From the NCBI GenBank assembly GCA_050084985.1, contig JBITNC010000001.1:167586001-167650000 (forward strand): a stretch of 64,000 bases of DNA, read 5' to 3'. This document shows positions 36,250 through 47,909 of this stretch, piece after piece. The notes under the pieces are model-generated. The model was not told the DNA's origin. It saw nothing but the letters and a program-made list of their open reading frames with translations, and ran no database searches. A program made the translations under genes and the position numbers. This DNA comes from Nageia nagi (taxonomy: Eukaryota > Pinophyta). How positions within the stretch are numbered: position 1 is the stretch's first letter; every line of letters starts with the position of its first letter.

Positions 36250-36830
36250 ATTCCTAGAAGAAATTAGGAAAAATGTGACACCAAAGGTATGAGCTACTAC
36301 CTCATCAATCAAAAAAATCATTATATATTCATCAGAGTCAAAGACTTTCCAAAAATATGTCGTATCAGGAATAAATGGTCTACACAACACTTTTAACTCC
36401 ATGGATTCCTCTTTTATGATAAGCAGGTTCAAAATGATCTCCTTTACTAGCAAGTGCATTATCAATTTGATTAAACTTTCTAGGACTAGGAACAAAATTG
36501 ATAGCTAAGAATGATTCTAATAGATCCCAAACACCCTATTCCTATAATTCTTTAAATAATGATGCCTAACATTGATCTTATCTTTAACTTGATTTATTAT
36601 CAACTCAAAATCTCCATGGACTATTAAGCATATAATACCCATATTAATGGCTTTAGAGAGCCCCAAACAAAGAGCTTAATATTCTACAGCATTATTGGTA
36701 CAAGTCCATGTGAATCTAAGAGAAAATCTTTTCATATGTGCATCAAGTGATTTAAAAACTACACTAACACCACAACCGTGTTTACATCTAATCCCATCAA
36801 AGTACATTATCCATACTTCATATTCCTTTT
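36250..36830 (-). pseudogene. Element B additional RNase H placed before the RT
   Basis: From about 36815 the minus strand reads MYFDGIRCKHGCGVSVVFKS, then RFSLRFTWTCTNNAVEY (stop) ALCLGLSKAI, then IVHGDFELIINQVKDKI and, after a frameshift, SPRKFNQIDNALASKGDHF. All four acidic RNase H positions can be seen (D of FDG, E of VEY, D of HGD, D of QID). It is followed by a linker (36247-36495; RPFIPDTTYFWKVFDSDEYI) leading into RT. The domain lies between protease and RT. The element's ordinary RNase H is still present after RT (17340-17960), so B had two RNase H domains in an order different from A, C and E. Confidence 0.85.
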
Positions 36831-37516
36831 CAACTATGACTAAAATTGGTTGAACATTCTCATGTAAATAATAGTTCCCCATACCAACATCAATAACCTG
36901 ATAGTTAAGGTCATTTGCTAAAATTATCTTAGTGGTTAGTAGTGACTCCATGATTGGATCCCTATCAAAGGTCTCTACTTGCTCATAGTAATTCATATAG
37001 TATTGTTCAATTATCTTTATTAGATGAACATTTTTGGTGCCCTCATTTTGGAACCTTAACATACTTGTTCTTGAAGGGAAGTAGGAGATGTCTATCATCT
37101 AAGGCTAAATAACCTTCTAACTTAGCAGTGAATTCTCTAGATAAGCATATTCCAAATAGAGATGGAAGATCAAATACAATGATATCTTTAATAACACAAA
37201 TATCAAAGAATTCATTTAGAGTTATACTAACTCCTTTGACATAACTAATCACATCAACTAGTGAAGAATCTAATTGTATGACTCCATCGATGCATTGAGT
37301 CATAAACAATTTCATTTCATCTACAACAACTTTGGGAATGATAGTACTAGAAGCTTTAGTATCAACCATACAATTGTTAACACAACCTTCTAACCTAAGA
37401 GATAGATAGAAAGGTGGAGACCTTCTCATACCTATTGGAGTTGAATGGACATCATCAAAATTTTCAAATAGAACATTATCCTCACTAGACCTTTTCTTTT
37501 TATTTTTTAACTTCAA
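36831..37516 (-). pseudogene. Element B aspartic protease
   Basis: The minus strand at 37043-37516 is open for 157 codons: PPFYLSLRLEGCVNNCMVDT, then KASSTIIPKVVVDEMKLF. The active site expected as D-T-G-A-S reads D-T-K-A-S, so the catalytic loop glycine is lost. Then come IKDIIVFDLPSLFGICLSRE and KLEGYLALDDRHLLLPFKNK. The 37098-36840 section joins it to the RNase H domain. The fold length (about 120 residues) is normal for the family. Confidence 0.85.
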
Positions 37517-39131
37517 AGCTTCTTACAAAATATCTATTTAACCAAGTATTTTGAATGCATCAAATGTAGTCATCATAGTGGGTGTTCTTTTCAATTCTTC
37601 CATTATATTAAATGGAATATAGGGGGTTAACTTACTTAGCTTAGCAATATGATGAGATAGGAACTATTAAGTGGCCTTCTCTTTTTGTTGTTCAATTATG
37701 AATGGATACCTCATTAGAGGAGGCCTCTCTTTTTGAGGATCATTATTTCTAGCTAGAGTGGGATTTCTTACAATAGGAGTAGGTTTACCCAAGCCTTATG
37801 GAACTTGACCTAGATGATTTGGAAGTTGATTTGTTAGATTAGGTGGCTAAAACATAAGAGTCATATCTCTCTTAGGATCAAGTATAATTAAAGTGGATGG
37901 ATGACTTGACTAAGTAGCTTGGGTATGCTATGGTGCTACTACAATTGAGGCTTCAATTTGTACATAATTTTCTTGCTCTCTAGCATAGCCCAAAATCCAA
38001 AAATTCACCATAGTAATATATGTAGCAAGATTTGATGTAGGTTCTACTATTTAATCAAAGTGTAGACCTAAGTATTGGTGATGATAGATTGCATAAGAGT
38101 CTAGAAAGTGTGGAGAAGAGAAAAGAGGACACCATTTCATAACAACAAAAGCTTCACTTTATGTAAAGCTAGCAATCACTACATAATCAATAGCTTTAGG
38201 AAGAGGAAGCTACTATGGATGCTTGTTCCTAGACTAGAATCTTGGTTGATACAAATTATCATATCTTCTAAAATTTTGGCTATGATTCTACCTTTCTTAC
38301 AAAGTGATCTTATTTTTAATATTCCTAATAGTTATCTCCAACTACCTTATCCTCTTAGCCTCTTATTGGTTTGAACCAATACATGTACTTGTTGATGGAA
38401 GAACTAAAAGAGCTAATACTTGGTTTTGAACAATAGGTTTGGGAGAAGGAGGTGATAAGGATAACACTCTTAGATGAGGGATTAGTGTAGGAGATTTCTT
38501 TGGAGCTAAATTAGGAAATAAAGGTATGATAAATCTTAATTGAATTTTTTTAGAAGAAACCAACTTGTGTTTAGAAATTTTTTCTATCTGATAAACTTCT
38601 GGGAAACTTTCCTCAAATATGACAATTAGTACATTTAGATATAAGTGAAAAGTTTTTCTATAGTATACAAAGGCTTGAGAATTAGTTATTCTGATACTCA
38701 TCAAAATGGATTTCTAAGTTTTCTCAAATGTGATATTAAAATTATCTACAACTCATGAGGATGTCTTTTTATATAGGCTATAAGGCTAAAAAAAGTACTA
38801 TCATCAATATATTCAACAAATGTTTTAATTGAAGTTGGCATAACTCTTGCAATATATTTATTAATTGAGGATTCAAGGTCTTGAACCACTCTGCTATGTT
38901 CCCTTTGAAATAATGTGATAATAATCTTATCATGATAGTTTCATCCATGATGTCAAAACTTGATGCTAAGTGAGATACATATTGATAACACTCATATGGT
39001 ATTTTTCTTGATCCATCATACTTAAGTAAGAATTCAAAGTCTTCTTGAGTAATAGGAGGGAAATTAGTAGGAACTACCAATGGATGATTATTGTTCCAAT
39101 AAGGAATATCTATAGGGATAGGTTGAACCAT
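37517..39131 (-). pseudogene. Element B gag (decayed)
   Basis: It starts at the ATG at 39131 (MVQPIPIDIPYWNNNHPLVV). The capsid-like part (39130-38780) reads ITQEDFEFLLKYDGSRKIPY and MIRLLSHYFKGNIAEWFKTL, typical of Retrotrans_gag. 38363-38704 continues with SIRITNSQAFVYYRKTFHLY and a Pro/Ser-rich stretch. 37517-38360 is frameshifted and low in recognisable motifs; no convincing CCHC knuckle is visible. This gag is shorter than those of A and C and of a different type. Confidence 0.8.
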
Positions 39132-39481
39132 ATTTGGACTAGTTGGGTTAGGTGAAGGATTTTGCTAGACCAAATAAAATACAACTAATAGTGGAACTTC
39201 TCTCATAAAATTTTGTGGAGAGAGAATCCAAAAAAACTTTTTCATAATCTTCCTTTAAGTAAGTGACAACTCTTGAAATCTAGGTTGTTGGGAAGAATTT
39301 CTAGCACTTCTTCTAGTGAATCTACAAACTAGGTATGCCATGTTTTGTGAAAATGATTGGTATAAAAATAGAATTACCAATAATGTCTAAATAGCCTTAT
39401 AATCTTTACAAAATAATGGTTATAGCCTACCAAAAATGGCTATCTAGCCTATTGATGCCTAGAAAATCTAGGTTTTACTCA
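39132..39481. other. Element B leader, nothing coding seen
   Basis: A short leader (about 350 bases) between the primer binding site and gag. It has none of the repeated modules of the A/C/D leader. Confidence 0.6.
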
Positions 39482-39500
39482 GGTCCCACTAAGCATGCCA
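39482..39500 (-). promoter_or_regulatory. Element B primer binding site
   Basis: The minus strand reads TGGCATGCTTAGTGGGACC, starting with TGG, four bases (TTTT) after the LTR end. The tRNA is not identified. Confidence 0.7.
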
Positions 39501-39504
39501 AAAA

Positions 39505-41302
39505 TGGAGCATTCTACTATTGATTAGAATAATGTAACTTAAGGGTTTGGTCTGGTAATTTCTCCACTACTTTGATAATACCAAGGTCCTTGAATGAGTA
39601 GAAGGTGGTGGTAAAATGTGCTTGTCGATGTTTTAGCTCAATCTTCGAGTTATAGATTAGCTCCTATCTAAGAAAAGGTAAAAAGTAATAGGAAAGACAT
39701 AAAAATATAAGCTACTAAATAGGGAAATACAAATAATATGAAAAATAAACTAAACTAATCATCTTGGGTATCATTGCATAGGAAGTAATCCATAGCCAAT
39801 ACTAAGAATAGAATAACTATCTCACTCTTGGGGTCTTGTAATTGCAATACATAGCCATAACTTCAAACAAAGCTTCATACACAATAATAACAAAATAAGA
39901 GAACAACCATAGAATTTAAAGGGAAAAACATCTACACATTACATTATCATATATGAAAGCAATTCTTACAAGGGGTAAATTTGCTAAAATATTTGATCTT
40001 TTGGACTTCTAATAGTCCACTATATATAATGTTTTCTTTACAATGGGTGGTTATCCATTATTAATAACTATATCTACACCTTTGATTAAATACATAATAA
40101 ACTTAAATATTTACAAAAGATTCTATAACTATAACTAATTATGGAGCATGGTCAAGATGCAACATAGATTCTTAAAATTTGCATATCTTCAATATTGTAC
40201 CTATCCAATTGTAATTAGTCACTTTTGTCTCTTAACCTTGGTTAGTTTGGAACTATTTCTAAATTTAAGAGGTATGGTCTACCATTTTTGTAGGTACAAT
40301 CAAGCTATTTTAGCAATTGATGATCTACCAACTCTTTGGAATCATTAAATGCTCTTATCTATAGTTTTGATGCTAAATATTGTAAGGTTGAAGAGAATAT
40401 GTAGCCATTCAAATCAAAGAGTGAACTACTATTTCCACATGTTAATGAGTTATATTTGACATGTTGATAGAGTCCCAAGGGTCATACACTCTTGATTAGA
40501 TGGACCTAGGTATTCACTTCCTCTTATAATCTTTGCTCATTCTTAGTATGTCCTCTTGTACCTTGACAGGTATTGCTAGAATTTGAAAATACTTATGGAA
40601 CTTAGCACCCACTAATTTTCTCTAAAACTTATGACATCACCTCTCAAAATTGGTAGGGTTTGCCAAATGCAAAGTGCTATGAACATCTCCTACCATGAAG
40701 ACTATTAGGATTACCCATTACTGAAGACATTTGGAGCTCATTAATTTGTGCTAATAAGTATGACATCATCATTGAAATTTCATGGGCCCAATTTCACTTC
40801 AACTCCTATGATAGTGCCCACTACATGAGTTAACCAAAATAATCTTTACATACAATGGGGTTTGAAAATAAGACCCAACATTTACCAGACCAAAAAAGTA
40901 AGTAACTTGACTTACAATAGGGCCTAGATTTGATTAAGACAAACACCTATACTCTATACAATATAATATCTGAAAATGATTTAGATGATTTTCAATAAAC
41001 AACACTTGCCTTTGAATGACATGGTAGCTCTAAGTGATCTTCTATTGACTAAGACCTAAACTTTACTAACATGACCCAAAAATACCAAAAACAAAATTGA
41101 GCCCTACTAAGAGAATATACAACACTTGACTCTTGGAATAAAGAATAAAAATATACAATACAATACTTCAAAATTGAACTTTGCACACATATTTAAAACT
41201 AAGAAAGAAGGGAATAAGAAATAGGAATTATATAAGGAATTTTATTTGAAGGAAAGAATGAATGAATGTAAATATTGTTACCCCCAAGGATATGATTCTA
41301 CA
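39505..41302 (-). repeat. Element B 5' LTR (about 1.8 kb)
   Basis: The right half (40423-41302) is repeated at 10832-11707. The left end (39505-39885) is repeated at 57663-58054, where another copy of the family is broken by element D. The minus-strand start is TGTAGAATCATATCC at about 41302 (uncertain by about 3 bases), and the end is GCTCCA at 39505. A TATATATA run at 40021-40028 may be the core promoter. Confidence 0.87.
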
Positions 41303-41810
41303 ACAATAATATGTTGGAACCAACCTTGGCCAAGAGTTTATGGAATAGGCATTATGAAGGATTGGATGTTTGGGCATTTTTCTTTTGTATCTCATCCATC
41401 ATCTCTTGGTACCAATTCCTTTTATTAGGTTCTTTTTCATTTACATTTTAAGAGGGTCAGTATGTACCAATAGAATATGATGGCACACTACCACCCATGA
41501 GAGCACTGTTATACATATTTGACCATACTATAGTATCTCTTGATCTTCCATAGAGTTGTGAAGAAGCTTGTAATGAGGAACCACTTATGTTGTTATTTTC
41601 CTCCATTATCTTAGCCCATTGTTGAGGTGTGAGCCTTTGGATTGCTTGTAGTTATTTGTGAAACCTAATGGATTTTTCATCAATAGTAGCTTTTGGTTCA
41701 TACTTATCTTAACTTTTTTCCTTTTGTTTCTTTGAAACTCTTGTGTCTACCATTCCCAAAATGGAAAAATTCTCATACCAACCTAGAATCTCAGCTAAAT
41801 TTAGATCCAT
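41303..41810 (-). pseudogene. Element F gag-like frame, cut by element B
   Basis: From the ATG at 41808-41810 the minus strand reads MDLNLAEILGWYENFSILGM, VDTRVSKKQKEKS, then QAIQRLTPQQWAKIMEENNN and NMYNSALMGGSVPSYSIGTY, with a few stops, and runs into the B LTR at about 41303. I do not recognise the family. Its place after an LTR/primer-binding-site/leader suggests the N-terminal part of a gag. The rest must lie beyond the left edge of the window, on the other side of element B. Confidence 0.5.
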
Positions 41811-42559
41811 TATAACCCAACTATAAGGTAGCACTTTTACAATTATGAGAATAATAGAAATGGAAGTACAACAAATGAAACAAACACCCAACACAAATCT
41901 TACAATTTTTTCAAAACATTTATATTTCTTTTAGTTTGGTGCAAGTTTAACACAAAAAACCTAGGATGCTATGCATGCATTATATGAAGATAGCAATGAT
42001 TCAAGATAGCAGTTTTCTATTTTTTTCTTTATCCAATTAGACTCTTATCTTTTTAGTGTAGATTGATTTTAATGCAATTGTAAACTTTGACACAACTTGT
42101 TTATGGTTTCCTAGACAAAATGATGCTATTGAAGTATTTATCAAGTTAAGAATCAATATCTAGGGGTGTGAAACATTTTGCAAGGGTACTCAGGTACCTC
42201 TATGGTACACATCACCAAATCGAGAGGGCTTCCACTTTAATGATAAAATTCGAGTACGGGTTAGGATCTAGTGATAGATTCCATGTGCCTAGATACTCCC
42301 TAGGTATGTGAAGGAATTTAATGCAATAAAGCAAATATGAAATGTAAATTAATATGAGATGCACACTACTCCCTCCAAGATGCTTTGCAATCCCTCCTAA
42401 AGTATGCTCTTTTTGATAACTTTTTACTTTTTTGAATGAAAATGAAATGAAAAATGATTTTGATGAATACAACAAAGAACACACAAGTTCCAAATAATAA
42501 GCAAAAACTTGATTCAACATATGAATTTTAAATCTAAAGTAGTTTTTTGTGTTTGTATG
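41811..42559. other. Element F leader, no gene seen
   Basis: An AT-rich stretch between the presumed primer binding site and the gag-like ATG. Open frames here (for example 42212-42565 minus) show no family features and I do not call them. Confidence 0.45.
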
Positions 42560-42575
42560 CAACAATGTCCCCCAA
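42560..42575 (-). promoter_or_regulatory. Possible primer binding site of element F
   Basis: The minus strand reads TTGGGGGACATTGTTG just inside the presumed LTR end, with the same LTR-end / T-run / TGG spacing as in elements B and C. Confidence 0.5.
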
Positions 42576-42578
42576 AAA

Positions 42579-44677
42579 TGAATAAAATTTCACTACTACA
42601 CAGCTCAAGCAAGGCAAGCCTATGTTGCACCAAGAAAGGAAATAATATTGACAAGGTAGAAAAAGAGATTCAAACTCTTACTTGAACAAGAACATTCCCT
42701 CCTTATCTAGGTGTAAATCCAATTAAGTTACAAGTCCATCCCAAAATGAAAGATCTTTAAACAAACTGGAGCCAATCACAAAGGAAACGAAGTAAAAATG
42801 GAAACAAACAATGGATGCACACCCTAACATAGGTGTAAACACATCCCCTACAATGTTACAATACTACCTTTGGCTATTATAGGCCAAAAAATACTTCCTA
42901 TTACAAAATTTTGCCTAAAATTTGAAAAACCTTACTTTCTAGTCCTAGGTGTAGTCAGATTTGCACTTCATTTGAGTTAGGTTTAAGAAAAAGTGCTCTT
43001 TGTTCCTAGGTGTAGTAAAATTTTCACCAAGTATGAGTGTTTTTGAGTGAAAAAAGCCTTTATTTTTGGATGTAATGTACCTAATATCATCTTTAGAGTG
43101 CAAAATTCACTAGTTTTGGGAATAAATACACCTAGAGGGCTAGGTGTAGTGCACCAAGGGGTCCTATATTAATGCATAGTGTGCCTCATTTAGGGCATAG
43201 TGTGCCTATATTGGAGCATAGTGAACCTAGAAAAAAATCCCATTTTCACCCTAAAACTTGTTTGATACCTTCTTACAACTTCCAAGTTCTATTTGTAGGC
43301 ATAGTGCACCTATTACAAATCATAGTTTGCATTGCACTTGGGTAAAACCTACAAATATGAGCTCCAAAATTTCAACCCCTCTTCTTAGGCTCTCCTTCCA
43401 AAATATCACTTAAAATTGAACTAAAATAGGATAGGATTTACTTATTTTTACCACTTAGGTAGGTGAAAATCAAGAAACCTCTAAAATGAGTGAAACTTAC
43501 AAATTAAAGGAGAAAGTATAGAGAACATTGAATTTGTAGGTTAGAGTAGGTTCATGTTGTGTTCACCAATAATGTAGGGTATAAATTATGCTCAAGTGTG
43601 CCTTAACAAGCTTAACCTCATCAAAATCACACACAAATCTCATCATACATAACAATGCTTTACTAGGTGTGCACTCACCAAAACCTAAGTAGAAATATGA
43701 TCAAATATTGAAATAATAAATTAAAAATTTGTAAGAACATAATTAAACTCTAAATGCATCTAGATGGGAAGGGAAGTCTCCTATATTAAGCCCTTTAATA
43801 TACCTAGGTGAGCTTGGAGTGATTTTCCTCACTCTAAAGAAGCATGTGAGCCCCCAAGCCCTCAAATCATTGAGAATAAATAAAATTGGAATGCCTATTG
43901 TGAAAATGCTTGTGTTTATATGATCTTTAAACAAATTTTAATTCTTTAAAATTAAATTATCTTTAAAGATCTTTGGATCAGTTTGATCCAAGGATACCCA
44001 TGAGATACAATGGATGTTTATAACATGTGTTTATGCTATTATGAGTTCAAACTATGAATTCAATGGTGGAAATGCAAACTAATATGATTTTAGCCTAACA
44101 AAATACTACATGCACACAAAATTAGTGGAGGATACAAAGGTAGGTATTCAAAAGCTCTTCCATGATTTTGATCTCTTCAAATCTTTGCAAAAACCTTGAA
44201 TACACCATATATATGCAATAATTCACCAATTCAACCATAAATTCACCATGAATATCTTACCACTCATTCATTAGAGGTAGCTTGTTGAAGTTTGATGGAT
44301 GATTTAAGGAGTAAACCCATAGAATCTTCAAACTTAGCTTCAAACTTATCTTCAAAACCTAGCTTAATCACTTGAGAGCAAATTAGGAGAACAAAATAAT
44401 ATGAAATCAATTTCAAAATTAGGAGCACAAATGAGCCAAGAGATAGAATTCTATTTTTCCATTTAGTTATATACTCCTTTTTTCACTTAAGTGAGAAATG
44501 CTAAATACCCACTTTTGCACTTTTTTAAATTAAAGCTCAACTTTTTCTCTAATTTGACTTTTTAAATAGTTTTATTTTGCTCCATAAACATTAGGAGTAA
44601 ATATATAATGCATAAAAACATATCAATGTTTATAAAAATGCATATACTCAAAAAAGGTACATTTTTCAATGTCTACA
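42579..44677 (-). repeat. Element F 5' LTR (about 2.1 kb)
   Basis: The minus strand starts TGTAGACATTGAAAAA at 44677 and ends in TTCA at 42579. The upper limit is well supported: coding sequence of element E's RT begins at the very next bases (44678). The lower limit rests on the TG and the primer-site-like sequence. No second copy of this LTR lies in the window, so the length is provisional. Confidence 0.6.
43170..43315. repeat. Short interspersed repeats 'gcatagtgtgcct' in element F LTR
   Basis: The 13-base motif GCATAGTGTGCCT occurs at 43174 and 43195. Close variants are at 43216 (GCATAGTGAACCT) and about 43299 (GCATAGTGCACCT). A related 'ctaggtgtagt' motif is at about 42950, 43008 and 43139. 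Confidence 0.75.
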
Positions 44678-45000
44678 AAAATTGAAACCTCAAAAGTGCA
44701 CATTTGCAATCTCATCATGCAAATTGCTTAGTTTCATTTTTTTATGAAGAGGCATAGAAGTACATCCTATGAAAGTTTTATTCATTTTTGATTTCCCACG
44801 TCCTAATAATTTAAAATATCTTAGATGTATTCAAGGAAAGGTTCAAGCCATGAGATGGTTCATTGCTCAATTAGTAGATATGGACTTGCCATTTTCTTAC
44901 TTAATGAAGAAAGGCAAGAAATTCATTTGGGATCAAAATTATCAAAATGCTTTAGATAATATCAAAATTTACCTTACTAATTCTTAAATTTTAGCTCCTT
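44678..45000 (+). pseudogene. Element E reverse transcriptase, C-terminal part
   Basis: It begins right at the F junction with LKPQKCTFAISSCKLLSFIF, a stop, RGIEVHPMKV, then IFDFPRPNNLKYLRCIQGKV, MRWFIAQLVDMDLPFSYLMK and KKFIWDQNYQNALDNIKIYL. These are the RT thumb and start of the connection of a Tat-like pol. One stop is in frame. Confidence 0.92.
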
Positions 45001-45830
45001 ATGATTCATTTGAGCAATGCTAGCTCAAAAGGATGACAACAATAAGAAAAGAGCAATCTATTATATTAATAAGACTTTACTTGATTATGAGGCAATGTAC
45101 ACTGTAATAGAAAATATGTATTTTGAAATAGTATTTTCAATTTAAAATTTAATGAATTACATGCTTTGGAATAAAATATATATCATAGCTTAGGCTGATC
45201 CTCTCATATACCTCATGTCCAAAACCTACCTGTTCAAAAGAGCTGCAAAATAGGTAATGTTGCTTCAAGATTTTGATTTGGTCTTTTTCACTTAGAAATT
45301 GATTAAAGGATAGGCTATAGCATATTTCATTTCCAATAATCCAAAAAATTTATTATCTCAAACTCAAGAGGAGTTACCAGAAGAAGTAAACAATCAAAAT
45401 ACTCATAATCTTAGCATCACCGCTATAGTCTAGCATTGCTATTCCATTTTTGAGCCTAACTATCCTTAATTTTTCATTGATTTTATAAAAAATGATGAAT
45501 AGACTCTATTATTTAATTTTTCTAAGTGAATTCATGGGTTAGGGATAGGAATTATCCTAATAAAAAATCACTATGATGTTATCCCTATGTCTTATCATTT
45601 AAGTTTTGATCACACTAACAATATGGAAAAAATGAGGCTTTTATTTTAGGTTTGAAGGCTAAAATACTTTTGAATCATAAACGGATAAAAATATTTGTTT
45701 ATTCTCAAATAATAATGAAGCAAGTGTTTAACATCTACAACTAAAAAGATCCCAAGTTTCAACCATACAAATAAATGATGGTAAGTCTCCTCATCTACTT
45801 TAATTAGTATGAAATTGATGATATGGCTAG
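45001..45830 (+). pseudogene. Element E native RNase H followed by a second RNase H
   Basis: The RT-linked RNase H reads MLAQKDDNNKKRAIYYINKT and LLDYEAMYTVIEN (45020-45120), then a hydrophobic stretch and QAD-type segment to about 45300. From about 45500 the second type follows: IHGLGIGIILIKNHYDVIPM, HLSFDHTNNMEKNEAFILGL and IKIFVYSQIIMKQVF. The E of the active site is in NEAF, while the third acidic position appears replaced. Both domains lie between RT and integrase, the usual Tat order. Confidence 0.78.
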
Positions 45831-47221
45831 TGTTACTTCCCTTGATCCTATTAACATAGAAGATGAGAAAACTATTATTACAATCAAAAATATAGGTAAT
45901 CCATCTTATGAGCATGTTGTTGAAGATTTTTTTAAGGATCAATGTTATACAAGTACTTGTATCAATATGTGTGAATGGTATCAAGATGTTTTTTATTATC
46001 TTAAAGATGGTGTTATTCCTATTTACTTTGATCATAATGCCAAAATTAGACTTAAAAACCTAGCTACAAAATATTTCATCATTGGTGATTTTTTATATAG
46101 GTCTTTTGATGATGCTCTTCTTAGATGTTTAATAAGGCATGAAGTAGAAATGGCCCTTCATCAAGCTCATGATGGTGAATGTGATGGACACTTTAGTGTT
46201 AAATTTATTTATCAAAGGTTGCTTATACTAGATTATTATTGGCCTAATATGCTAGAATATTATGAATTGGATGTCAACAAATATGACCAATATCAAAATA
46301 ATGCTAAGCTTCAACCTTATCCTTCTCATGGTTTTCACTCTATTGTATCCTAATAGCCTTTTTATATTTGCACACTTGGTTTTATTGGTTAAGTAGACCT
46401 TGTTTCAAGAGATGGCCATAAGCTTATCATTACACCTATAGAATACTTCACAAAATGGATGGAGGCTATACCCATGAAGTCTGCAAAAGGAGTTGAATTT
46501 TTTGTTGAACTTATCATTTCTATATATGGTGTGCCTTCTAAATTGTTCATGGATAATGATACAATATTTAGAGGTAATAAGTTAAATAATTTTATGATAA
46601 ATATCATATTGAAGGAAAATTTTCCACACCTTATTATCCCTAAGGTAATGGTCAAGCCAAAGCATCTAATAAGTTTATTAAGAGTATCTTATCCAAAACT
46701 ATCATAAAACATGGTAAAGATTGGCATGAACAACTTCCTTATGATTTATGGGCATATATAATAGGTATAAGGACTTCTGTAGGGGAAACCCCTTTCTCCT
46801 TAATGTATAGTGATTGTAGCTCCGTTAGAACTAGAAATCCCATTACTTCATGTGTAACTAGATGGTCTCATTCCCGATAAAAATAGAAGAAAAGATAGTT
46901 TAGCCCAACTAGAGGTCCTAGATGAAAAAAAAGGTTAACACTCTAGAACATCTTCATGTCTATCATTCTAGAATCCAACAATACTATAGAAAAAATATCA
47001 AGCCTAAAGAGTTCAACTTTGGTGACCTAGTCTTAAAAGAAAACCTTGCCAATGCTAAAGCTCTAGAAAATGGAAAGAAAGGTATGTTTGAACCTAATTG
47101 GATAGCTTAATACATTGTCATTGTAAATTATGGAAAAGGTGCATATAAATTATCTACAATTACATGTAAAGAAGAACATAATCCAATTAACATTATGCAT
47201 TTGAAAAAGTTTTATGTTTGA
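45831..47221 (+). pseudogene. Element E integrase (decayed)
   Basis: A 176-codon open stretch (45823-46353) includes LIRHEVEMALHQAHDGECDG and HFSVKFIYQRL, the zinc domain; the two cysteines at its end read Y (KYDQYQNNA). The core follows with DGHKLIITPIEYFTKWMEAI (about 46410), GVPSKLFMDNDTIFRGNKL (46530), GNGQAKASNKFI in a shifted frame and GETPFSLMYSD (46780). The C-terminal part reads FNFGDLVLKENLANAKALEN (47010) and ends NPINIMHLKKFYV-stop at 47221. Confidence 0.92.
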
Positions 47222-47486
47222 TCTTTTTCATAAAAATATGCATTTCTCCATCTTTGGATACTAACCTTTTAGAAAAAATGAAGTAATAATCCAATGACAT
47301 TATTGTGTTCTTGGTGATGTTGTTGGGTTTAAATGGTAAAAAATGTCTAGAAATTAATCATCTCTTTTCAATCATGGTAAAATGATGAAAAAGGTAATTC
47401 ATTTCTTTATTTATCTTTCTTTTTCATAAAACGTTGCTTTTCATAAATGATGCTTATCAAAACATATCAAATTTATTTTCATATCA

Positions 47487-47700
47487 TTTGATGCCTTTAT
47501 AAGGAAGGGTTACTCTTATTAGAAAATTAATGGAAACATGGTGGCTTGTGAAACCAAGTTGATCATTATTAACATTTGATGCCTTTGTAAGGATGGGTCA
47601 ATCTTATCATTTAGCACCTTTGTAAGAAAGGACCATCTATATCACAAATCCATGGCAACATGGTGGCTTTGGAAACCAAATTGATTAGTTTAAATTGGTA
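47487..47700 (+). repeat. Imperfect tandem repeats in element E 3' region
   Basis: The string 'atttgatgcctttataaggaagggt' at 47488 recurs in variants at about 47575 and 47618. 'aacatggtggcttgtgaaaccaagttgat' at about 47533 recurs at about 47655. Together they give a degenerate array of about 90-120-base units, of unknown function. Confidence 0.75.
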
Positions 47701-47909
47701 ATTTATCTTCATAAATCTTGGTAGGTAAGTCACAAAGAATAGGTTTTCTTTCTTATCACTTGCATACTTTCCATATCATGATGTTTAATTTCTATATTTA
47801 AGATATCTTACATAAAAACATTTCTTGTTTAAGCTTTTTTTAAGTTCCTTTATCTTTTATTTCAATTACTCTTATGATCAGAGGTACATCATGTCACAAC
47901 CAAGTCAAA

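Larger units (their letters stand above)
10832..41302 (-). mobile_element. Element B: Ty3/gypsy retrotransposon interrupted by elements A and C
   Basis: With the inserted elements removed, B reads on the minus strand as: 5' LTR (39505-41302), primer binding site (39482-39500), gag (39131 down to about 37517), protease, RNase H, RT start (to 35905), then [element C], the rest of RT from 18663, RNase H, integrase (to about 16090), an extra ORF (15425-12280) and the start of the 3' LTR (11707-10832), then [element A]. The RT reading frame is continuous across the C insertion once one copy of the CTTCC duplication is dropped. The remaining half of the 3' LTR lies beyond A, off the window. B itself sits in element F. 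Confidence 0.9.

Noticed and set aside
42212-42565. Minus-strand open frame of 117 codons
   Set aside because: No domain, lies in the presumed leader of element F next to the primer binding site, AT-rich composition; judged chance.
45646-46035. Minus-strand open frame of 129 codons
   Set aside because: Antisense shadow of the RNase H/integrase of element E, which reads on the plus strand with clear motifs.
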